Source: Deltaproteobacteria bacterium | GTDB taxonomy: Bacteria > Desulfobacterota > Desulfarculia > Adiutricales > Adiutricaceae | Length of the DNA: 8,273 bases | Assembly: GCA_031288745.1 (NCBI GenBank) | Contig: JAITQT010000346.1 | Location: 1 to 8,273 of the forward strand | Direction of reading: 5' to 3' | Part shown: positions 1-7,000 of the stretch, piece by piece | Layout: each line of letters begins with the position of its first letter | Position numbering within the stretch: the stretch's first letter is position 1 | Program-made: the position numbers and the translations under genes | Notes under the pieces: generated by a model | Databases searched by the model: none | The model's input: the letters and a program-made list of their open reading frames with translations, nothing else | What the model was told of the DNA's origin: nothing

Positions 1-1007
1 TTGGTAAACCTCGCGACGATTCTTTCTTTTTTGACCACGACGAAGAAAGTGGTTGTACTTTCGTGGCCGTGGCCGACGGCGCTGGCAGCGTTCGTTTCTC
101 GCGCCAGGGCTCGACCATAGCTTGCCAATATGCCTCGGAAATGGCGAAAAATTATTTGACCAATAAAGCCATTGTTGATCGAAGCGCAAAAACCTCTTAA
201 AATCAAAATAGTCTAAAAAATTAACTAGTAATATGGCTATGTTACAAATTTAAGGGTGGATAAAAGGTGACTTTTTGCGCTGCGATCATTGTTGATTTGT
301 TTAATAATATAGAACTCTTAAAACAATGGAAAGATACTTTTTTAATAAATAAAAAGAACTATTTTTTTTGCCGATTATCTAATTTTTAAAGAAAAATTTC
401 ATTTAGATGATATTGTTTATACGATAGTCTATGATACTTTATTTAAAATAATAAATAAAGCTAAATCTAAAAATAATTCAATAAAAGATAATAATATTTC
501 AGCTAAAGATTATCATACGACCTTGTTATTCATGGCCTTTAAAAAATTTGATTTTGGTTATTTTGCCGTTTCTTTTTGGATAGGCGACGGGGCCATGGTT
601 ATCTGCCGGCCTAACGGGACAGATAAAGTTTTGGTCTTAGGTTCTCCTGACAGCGGCGATTATGCTGGACAAACCCGTTTTTTAACTATGCCCGGCGAAA
701 TTAACCCGGCGAAAGTCAGAGAGAGGACTTATTTTTCTTTCTTCGACGATTTTCAATCTATATTTTGGCTACCGACGGCATAACCGACGCCTATTTTCCT
801 TCCGAGTCAAGCGTCCTTAAGGAAGAAAATTGGCTTAAGTTTTGGGATAAAACCCTCCGTCTAGGCGATGACCAACACAATCCTCCCTGCCCTGAGATTT
901 TCGAGCCACAAGTTAGCTCTAAGGAAAAGGCGGATTCTCTATTAAAGTGGCTTAATTTTTGGTCCGTAGGTAACCACGACGACCGCACTATCTTAATCGT
1001 TAGTTAA
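1..1007 (+). pseudogene. PP2C-type Ser/Thr protein phosphatase of a TerY-P triad, disrupted; 5' end outside the window
   Basis: This was a metal-dependent phosphatase that would remove phosphates added by the downstream kinase. Three reading-frame pieces line up as one protein. Piece 1 (nt 3-200) carries the N-terminal metal motif VADGAGS and the following FSRQGS. Piece 2 runs in frame 3 from nt 288 to the T-run at 362-369, then in frame 1 to about nt 762; it includes DYHTTL, the core GDGA strand and GQTRFLTM. Piece 3 (about 765-1007) has ATDGITD and the C-terminal metal motif HDDRT. The lesions are a MITE-like insertion at 180-287 with an in-frame stop at 198-200, an apparent extra T in the T8 run at 362-369, and an apparent missing T in the T4 run at 763-766. 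The intact motifs suggest recent loss. The two T-run shifts could be sequencing errors, but the insertion cannot. The start codon lies upstream of the window. The family assignment is confident; whether any product is made is unknown. Confidence 0.85.
180..287. mobile_element. MITE-like insertion with terminal inverted repeats and 9-bp target duplication
   Basis: The sequence ATTGTTGAT occurs at 171-179 and again at 288-296, flanking a 108-bp AT-rich segment. The ends of that segment are inverted repeats: CGAAGCGCAAAAA at 180-192, and TTTTTGCGCTGCG at 272-284, whose complement differs at one position. The repeat can be extended outward by GAT on both sides, so the exact borders could instead be 177-287 with a 6-bp duplication. 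The segment is too short to encode a transposase, so it would have been moved in trans. Removing the element plus one duplication (117 bp, 39 codons) rejoins the phosphatase in the same frame and removes the stop at 198-200. I could not assign it to an IS family. Confidence 0.75.
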
Positions 1008-1052
1008 CTGGTTTAAATATTTTATGATTTTATATATTTTTATAGGTTATTT

Positions 1053-2534
1053 ATGACTATTATCTCGCTAAAGGCCGAAGACGGCTCGGAGGTCGAGTTT
1101 GTAAAAAAAGACCCTAAGCAGGGGGGAGTTAAAGACGTTTATTTTTCTCCCGATCGCAGCTACGTGGTGGCTTTTTTTCGCAAACCTCTCGACGCCAACG
1201 GGCTAGAACGCATGGAGCGCTTGGTGGGCCCTTATCGTCAGGGCATTTTCGGCCAACAAGGTGCGGAGTATTGGAAAAATCTTTTTTCTTGGCCGACCAG
1301 CATAGTCAAACACGAGAAATTAGTGGGCATAGTGGCCCCGACTTATTTTTCCAATTTCTTTTTTCCCGCTGGCACCACTTTGGAAGGCGCGGAAAAGGAG
1401 GGTAAGTGGTTTGCTTCGGCTAAAAATTTTAACCGTTTCGTACCCCCATCAGAGAAAGGTAATCTTTTAGGCTATTTAAAGATTTGCCTAACTCTTAGCC
1501 GGGCGGTTAGAAGGCTCCATGCCGCCGGCTTAGCCCACTCGGATTTGTCTTACAAAAACTGTCTGGTCGATCCCTCGACCGGCGGGGCCTGCATTATTGA
1601 TATCGATGGGTTGGTGGTCCCGGGGCTATTTCCACCAGACGTGGTGGGCACGCCCGATTTTATAGCCCCTGAAGTCGTGGCCACTATGAGTTTAAATAAA
1701 GACGATCCTTTGCGCAAGCTCCCTTGTCGGGAGACTGATCAGCACGCTTTAGCTGTCTTAATCTACCTTTATCTTTTTCACCGCCATCCTTTGAGGGGCG
1801 CTAAGGTCTTTAGCCAAGATAGCGACGTGCAGGAGACAAAAGAGATGGGCGAAGGGGCGCTTTTCATCGAGCATCCCACTGATAAATCCAATAGATTTAA
1901 GATTACTAATAATGACAAGGACTTTTTGCCTTGGGTTGACACTGAAAAACTCCCTTATACTATCATGGGGCCTTACCTTAAGGCCTGTTTTGATAAGGCC
2001 TTTATCGACGGGCTCCACGATCCAAGCGAGCGCCCTAGCGCCGACGACTGGGAAGAGGCCCTGGTTAAGACCTTAGACCTTATTCAGCCTTGCTCCAATT
2101 CTAAGTGCGTTAAGGGTTGGTATGTTTTTGCTAATACCACCCGCCCGGTTTGCCCTTATTGCGGCAAAGTTTTTAAGGGCCAACTGCCAGTTTTGGACTT
2201 TTACTCAAGTCGAGATGGCCAAAAGTTTTTACCTGACAATCATAGGCTGATGGTTTATAATGACCAATATCTTTATCTCTGGCATGTAAAAAGAAACTTG
2301 TTTCCTAATGAAAAATTGTCTGAGAATGAAAAAAAACCAGTAGGTTATTTTTCTTTTTTTAAAAAAAGGTGGATTTTTATTAATCAAACCCTCGAAACCT
2401 TAGCCGATATAACCAATGGCAAACAAAAACCCATTGCCATAGGCAGTTACGTAGAGATGGTAAATGGTTTGCAGCTTCGGCTTTCTTCTGAACCTAATGG
2501 TAGGTTGGTGAACGTCTCTTTGGTTACGGTTTAA
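1053..2534 (+). CDS. TerY-P associated Ser/Thr protein kinase-like protein with zinc ribbon
   Basis: This 493-aa cytoplasmic protein has a eukaryotic-like kinase fold in roughly residues 15-340. A glycine-containing loop (QGGVKD, 23-28) is followed by a probable ATP lysine in VAFFRK (K44). The catalytic loop is HSDLSYKN (D164, N169), the DFG equivalent is DIDG (D185) and the APE motif is at 205-207 after GTPDF. A zinc ribbon follows, with C347/C352 and C367/C370 (CPYCG). Residues about 375-493 form a strand-rich C-terminal region I do not recognise. Kinases of this layout, next to a PP2C phosphatase and a TerY VWA protein, define the TerY-P triad, in which they are thought to phosphorylate Ter components; the actual substrate here is unknown. 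The start at ATG 1053 is supported by a weak AGG site 6 nt upstream and the kinase N-terminus. It begins 45 nt after the phosphatase remnant and was probably co-transcribed with it. Confidence 0.88.
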   Translation: MTIISLKAEDGSEVEFVKKDPKQGGVKDVYFSPDRSYVVAFFRKPLDANGLERMERLVGPYRQGIFGQQGAEYWKNLFSWPTSIVKHEKLVGIVAPTYFSNFFFPAGTTLEGAEKEGKWFASAKNFNRFVPPSEKGNLLGYLKICLTLSRAVRRLHAAGLAHSDLSYKNCLVDPSTGGACIIDIDGLVVPGLFPPDVVGTPDFIAPEVVATMSLNKDDPLRKLPCRETDQHALAVLIYLYLFHRHPLRGAKVFSQDSDVQETKEMGEGALFIEHPTDKSNRFKITNNDKDFLPWVDTEKLPYTIMGPYLKACFDKAFIDGLHDPSERPSADDWEEALVKTLDLIQPCSNSKCVKGWYVFANTTRPVCPYCGKVFKGQLPVLDFYSSRDGQKFLPDNHRLMVYNDQYLYLWHVKRNLFPNEKLSENEKKPVGYFSFFKKRWIFINQTLETLADITNGKQKPIAIGSYVEMVNGLQLRLSSEPNGRLVNVSLVTV

Positions 2535-2589
2535 GATTAAATTTTCATTTTGACCTTAATATTAGAGCTTAAAAGATAGAGCTAGGGGC

Positions 2590-2598
2590 CTTATAGGA
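2590..2598. repeat. 9-bp direct repeat CTTATAGGA flanking RNA element copy 1 (partner at 2882-2890)
   Basis: CTTATAGGA ends exactly where similarity between the two RNA copies begins (2599) and recurs at 2882-2890, near the element's 3' end. It could be a target duplication, a remnant of an older copy whose 3' end was the insertion site, or chance. A related CCTATAGG also occurs inside the element at 2703-2710. IS200/605-type elements, the usual carriers of IscB, do not normally duplicate their target, so the duplication reading conflicts with the HEARO assignment. Confidence 0.4.
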
Positions 2599-2893
2599 GT
2601 GTCCGTTCAAAAATGTGAACGTTTAAAGGCCCGTTCACAAGAGAGAACGCTGCGGTACCAAGCCTATTGAAATGGACGACACATACCGCAGCAATGTAAC
2701 CCCCTATAGGAGCTTAGTAATTTTAACATTAATCAAAATTAAATATATGGTTGGAGCAGAGAGCTAATTAGAAACGTTAAAAGCACTAATGTTAAGAACT
2801 TAAGGGTATGCTAAAACTTAATTACAACTCGAAAGTCGCTACCAGCCGCAACGTGGGGAAAAAAAACTTGGTGAACGGTTACTTATAGGAAAA
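2599..2893 (+). ncRNA. Structured RNA element, copy 1; candidate HEARO / IscB omega-RNA without a nuclease gene
   Basis: This segment has no coding potential, yet 250 nt of it (2599-2848) recur at 8023-8273 with 12 substitutions and 3 small indels by manual alignment. Visible helices are CGTTCA/TGAACG (2604-2609 with 2616-2621), a 9-bp stem GCTGCGGTA/TACCGCAGC (2649-2657 with 2684-2692), AATTTT/AAAATT (2719-2724 with 2735-2740) and AACGTT/AATGTT (2773-2778 with 2788-2793, one wobble). A possible long-range helix joins GTAACC (2696-2701) to GGTTAC (2877-2882), pseudoknot-like. The size, multi-hairpin form, sharp 5' edge, dispersed copies and position directly before an ORF start with a purine-rich ribosome site resemble HEARO RNAs, the guide-carrying RNAs of IscB nucleases. 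No IscB gene is present; terY follows instead. A structured, mobile RNA element is well supported. The HEARO family name rests on resemblance and is only moderately certain. Confidence 0.6.
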
Positions 2894-2903
2894 GAGGAGA
2901 GGG
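2894..2903 (+). promoter_or_regulatory. Ribosome binding site of terY, at the 3' edge of the RNA element
   Basis: The purine tract GAGGAGAGGG runs directly into the ATG at 2904 and includes GGAG at 2896-2899, 4 nt before the start. It is the strongest ribosome site upstream of terY and decides the start codon. It lies just downstream of the structured RNA element, in the place where an IscB ribosome site would sit if the element is an omega-RNA. Translation of terY may therefore depend on this element. Confidence 0.65.
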
Positions 2904-3923
2904 ATGACTAGACGACTTCCTGTTTACGTTCTTTTAGATTGCTCCGAATCTATGGCTGGCAAAACTTTAGACGCCATTGAGAACGGTTATTATACTTTGG
3001 TTTCGGCCCTGCAAAAAAATCCTTACGCCCTTGAGACTGTCTATCTGAGCGTGATCACCTTTGACGCTAAGGCTAAAGTGGCAGTCGAGCTTTGCGACTT
3101 ACCCTCAGCTAAGCTACCTCGTTTATCGGTTCACCCCGGCACTTGTCTGGGAGCGGCCTTAGATTTATTGCGCCAATCTATAGAAAAAGAGGTAGTTAAG
3201 ACCACTAAAGACACAAAGGGCGACTGGCGGCCTTTGATTTTTATTTTGACCGATGGACAACCCACCGACGATTGGCAGGGTCCTTTGAAGCGTTTAAAAG
3301 CGGTCAAGCCGTCGATAGGCTATATCTATGCCATTGGTTGCGGAGACGATGTGGATTTTACCATCCTTCGCGAGATTGCCGACGTGTGTTTGCACAATAA
3401 AGAGCTTTCCACCCAGGCCCTAGCTAAGCTCTTCGTTTGGCTTAGCGCTAGCGTTAACACCCTAAGTCAGTCACCTGAGGGCGTGGTTAGTTTGGAGAAA
3501 AGTTTGCCTCTTAACCAAGGTTTGGTCTTAATTGATAAAGATAGACCGCCTAAATTTTCAGAGATTCGCCAGCGCGTCTTTTTACATTTTACCTGTCGCA
3601 AACAATGTCAGCCCTACCTAGTAGTCTATCGGTACAACCAGGACCTAAATTATTATATGTGTCAAGAAACTATATCTTTGTCAGATGATTTTTTTAGTAG
3701 CGGCACTATGAAGGCCCCAGCTATCGACGCTAATAGCTTACAAGGGGAGGTTGAGTGCCCTTATTGCCACGATACGGCTTGGGGAAAATGCGGATTTTGT
3801 GGTAATCTTTTTTGCCTTAGCGAAAACCAGTCTGAATCAACAATTACCTGCCCGATGTGTAAGACCAAGCTTGGTTTGTCCTTTTCTGAGCCTTCTTTTG
3901 ACGTTGAGCCCTCGCAAGGCTAA
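2904..3923 (+). CDS. terY: TerY-like von Willebrand factor A protein with C-terminal zinc-binding region
   Basis: This 339-aa cytoplasmic protein begins MTRRLPVYVLLDCSESM, a typical TerY opening. The VWA domain spans about residues 5-185 with a complete metal-ion-dependent adhesion site: DCSES (D12, S14, S16), T80 in HPGTCLG, and D117 in LTDGQPTDD. The VWA domain alone is the core of TerY; this protein adds a linker (about 190-280) and a cysteine-rich tail with CxxC pairs at 285/288, 296/299 and 316/319, plus C304, likely binding one or two zinc ions. VWA proteins of this kind act as metal-dependent scaffolds in TerY-P triads with the kinase and phosphatase encoded upstream. The start is fixed by the ribosome site abutting ATG 2904 and by the family N-terminus. 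It is separated from the kinase gene by the RNA element, so the triad may no longer be read as one simple transcript. Confidence 0.9.
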   Translation: MTRRLPVYVLLDCSESMAGKTLDAIENGYYTLVSALQKNPYALETVYLSVITFDAKAKVAVELCDLPSAKLPRLSVHPGTCLGAALDLLRQSIEKEVVKTTKDTKGDWRPLIFILTDGQPTDDWQGPLKRLKAVKPSIGYIYAIGCGDDVDFTILREIADVCLHNKELSTQALAKLFVWLSASVNTLSQSPEGVVSLEKSLPLNQGLVLIDKDRPPKFSEIRQRVFLHFTCRKQCQPYLVVYRYNQDLNYYMCQETISLSDDFFSSGTMKAPAIDANSLQGEVECPYCHDTAWGKCGFCGNLFCLSENQSESTITCPMCKTKLGLSFSEPSFDVEPSQG

Positions 3924-4050
3924 AAGTCTACTAAATGCAAATAAATCACAGATTAAAATCTCTAAATTATCGCGTATCGATTTCATAAAAAACTTTAATC
4001 AAATTATATAACTATTTTCCCAGCCTTAGCTTAACGAAAGGAGCGAAACA

Positions 4051-4079
4051 GCTTGGCCTAAGACGACTAAAGGCTAAGC
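4051..4079 (+). promoter_or_regulatory. Leader hairpin immediately upstream of the Ca2+-ATPase start
   Basis: GCTTGGCCT (4051-4059) pairs with AGGCTAAGC (4071-4079) over 9 bp with one G-T wobble and an 11-nt loop, ending 12 nt before ATG 4092. No good ribosome site lies between hairpin and start; the only strong purine tract, AAAGGAG (4037-4043), is about 50 nt upstream. An alternative helix is possible between CTTAGC (4025-4030) and GCTAAG (4073-4078), which would exclude the first. This could modulate ATPase translation. There is no T-run after the stem, so it is unlikely to be a terminator. It matches no riboswitch class I recognise. Confidence 0.4.
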
Positions 4080-4091
4080 CGGTCAATAAAT

Positions 4092-7000
4092 ATGACTCAA
4101 ACTAATTCGAGTGACGAACTTAATTCTCTAATCAAGGGATTAACCTCAGCCGAGGTCTTAGAGAGCCGGGCCCGTCATGGGGCCAACGTTCTAACCCCGC
4201 CTCCGAGGGACCCTTGGTGGAAATTATATCTAGAAAAGTTTGAAGACCCCATCATCAGGATTCTTTTGGTGGCTGCGGTTATCGCCATTCTGGCCGGCAT
4301 TGTCGAAGGGCAGTTTGCCGAGGGCATAGGCATTATTATAGCCGTATTGTTAGCCACAACTTTAGGTTTTATCAATGAATATAAGGCCAACCAAGAGTTT
4401 GATATCCTAAATAAAGTTTCCGACGACGAGCCTATTAAGGTTATCCGAGACGGGGCCTACGGCTCTACTCCTAAAAAAGACTTGGTCGTGGGGGATATTA
4501 TCTCTCTTGAGCAAGGCGAAGAGATTCCGGCCGACGCCGAAGTTGTTTCTAGCGTAGGCTTTCAAGTTAACGAGGCCTCTTTAACCGGGGAATCGCTACC
4601 GGTAACAAAAAAACCAAAGGGTGAAGTAGAAGAAACGGGTCCGGCCCTAGCCTACCCTCGCCATCAGATCCTTCGAGGAACTTTCGTCTCCGACGGCCGG
4701 GCCCTGGCCCGGATAACCACGGTGGGCGATAGTTCTGAGATTGGCAAAACCGCTCGAGCTGCAGCCGAGGAGACCGATACGGTTACTCCTCTTAATAGGC
4801 AGCTTAATCGTTTGAGCATGTTTATAGGGGTCTTTGGTTTTGCCGTGGCCTTTTTAATCTTCGCCGCTTTAACCGTTAGGGAAGGTATTTCTGGAAATTT
4901 AGGCGATCAAATTCCGGTGGCTCAAACGGCTTTAACCGAGGCGGCCCCAGATATTGAGGAAATTAATAAAGTAAGGGATAGTTTAAAAGCTAGTTACGGG
5001 GAATTGGCCGAGACTTTACCATTAGGTAAGGTTCTTAGAGAAAATGAGTACTATTATTATATAAAATTACCCTTAAGCGGCGGCCAGATTTATTTTTTGT
5101 TCTTGGCCTTCTTCTCTCTTTCGTTCATCTTGGTTCGCATTTGGCTGCCAGTAGTCTTCGACGCAGTCGAGCTAACCGGTCGCTCTAGACCAAATTGCCA
5201 GTGGCTAGAAAAAGAAGGCCTAGGCCAGTGGTTGCAAGCCGCTGGTGCGGGGCTAGCCCTTTTTACTTTAGGCTTAATATTGGGCTTAGCCTTAGGCTTT
5301 CTCTCTGGAGGACTTTCCTCTTGGATACCCCTGGCCACAGCCCTATCGCTTTTGCGTTATTTTATGGTGGCGGTAACCATCATCGTGGTAGCGGTGCCAG
5401 AGGGGCTCCCTATGAGCGTAACCCTCTCTCTAGCCTATTCTATGAGAAAGATGACCGCAGCCAACAATTTAGTTAGGCGCATGCACGCCTGCGAAACCAT
5501 CGGGGCGGCCACGGTTATCTGCTCGGATAAAACCGGCACCTTGACTATGAACCAAATGAGGGTCGCTGGTTATGATTTTCCAGGTTTTCCCAAGGGCAAC
5601 ACTCCGGAGGGCCAAGAGCTTGAGCTAGTGGCCGAGGGCGTTTGCGCTAACTCCACCGCCAACCTTATGCCCGACGAAAAAGGAGAGCTAACTAAACCCT
5701 TGGGGAATCCAACGGAATCAGCTCTTTTACTTTGGCTTCAGGGCTTAGGTATTAATTACCACTCTTTAAGAAGCTCATTTAATATTTTAGGCCAGTTAAC
5801 CTTTTCCACCGAGCGCAAGTATATGGCTACCGTTGGTCGTTCCCGGCGCTCGGAGGGGGTGATTATTCACCTTAAGGGCGCTCCAGAGATTGCGCTCTCT
5901 AAGTGCTCGGCCCATCGTCTCCCCGATGGCTCGGTCTCTGCTCTAACTAAAGACGATATTAACGCTCATTTAGAAGATCTTAAAAAAGAGCAGCAAAGGG
6001 GCATGCGCTCTTTAGGCCTGGCTTATAAGCCTTTAGCCTCGACTGCTAACGAGTATACGCCTAAAGAGATCATAGATCTGGTTGACCAACGCGATCTTAC
6101 CTTTTTAGGCTTTTTCTCTATCGCCGACCCAGTCCGGCCTGAGGTTCCTCCGGCCGTCCAAAGCTGCGATAAGGCTGGAATCAACGTTAAGATGGTCACC
6201 GGAGACAATCAGGCCACCGCTCTCGAAATCGGCTTGCAAATCGGCATTATCGATCCCTCTAGCCAAGAGCCGGGGCTAACGATTAACGGCGATGATTTTA
6301 TGGATTTAAACGACGAAGAGGCTCTAGAAGCAGTCGGAAAACTTAGGATAATGAGCCGGGCTCGGCCGCTACATAAGCAGCGTTTAGTTACTTTACTCCA
6401 AAAAAGAGGCGAGGTGGTGGCTGTAACTGGAGACGGCTCTAATGACGCCCCGGCCCTCAATCACGCAGACGTGGGGCTAGCTATGGGCATTACCGGTACT
6501 TCGGTAGCCAAAGAAGCGGCCGACATTATTTTATTAGACGATTCTTTCGCTAGTATCGTTAGGGCGGTCATGTGGGGCCGCTCTATTTACTCTAATATTC
6601 AAAAATTTATTCTCTTTCAGCTAACTATAAACTTTTTAGCCCTAGGCGTTGCTCTCTTAGGCCCGTTTTTAGGTATCCAGTTGCCCCTAACTGTCACCCA
6701 GATGCTCTGGGTTAACCTAATCATGGATACCTTTGCCGCCCTGGCTTTAGCCTCCGAGCCGCCCGATTGGGCACTAATGAATAAGCCACCAAGAGGTCCT
6801 AAGGATTTTATCGTCACCAAACCCATGGCCCGCTTTATATTCCGCGTGGGCTCTATATTTTTGGTCTTATTTTTAATCTTAGTTTTGGGCTTTAAAAACA
6901 TCTTTCCCATGGAAGCTGAGACGGCTGTAGGTCGCCATAATCTATCTATCTTTTTTACCGTCTTCGTCTTCATCCAGTTTTGGAACCTCTTTAACGCCAG

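Noticed and set aside
362..369. Programmed ribosomal frameshift at the T8 run
   Set aside because: The upstream frame already has a stop from the MITE insertion, and no stimulatory structure is evident; simple slippage or error explains it better.
523..1007. Two overlapping plus-strand ORFs (523-783 and 765-1007) as separate small genes
   Set aside because: Both are fragments of one phosphatase. The first ends in the sequence that, shifted by one base in the T-run at 763-766, continues as the conserved ATDGITD of the second. Neither has its own ribosome site, and the second begins at a TTG inside the run.
2599..2893. Group II intron or its remnant
   Set aside because: There is no GUGYG start, no recognisable domain V hairpin and no reverse transcriptase.
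3751..4011. Plus-strand ORF overlapping the end of terY
   Set aside because: It overlaps the cysteine-rich tail of terY in another frame, has no recognisable domain, and its tail is simple AT-rich spacer translation.
3924..4091. yybP-ykoY Mn2+ riboswitch before the ATPase gene
   Set aside because: These riboswitches often precede P-type ATPase and terC genes, so I looked for one, but the hallmark GGGGAGUA and the paired second loop are absent.
6617..6973. Minus-strand 118-codon ORF within the ATPase gene
   Set aside because: It is antisense to conserved membrane segments 5-8 of the pump; its Lys/Arg-rich composition is what the reverse of hydrophobic codons gives.
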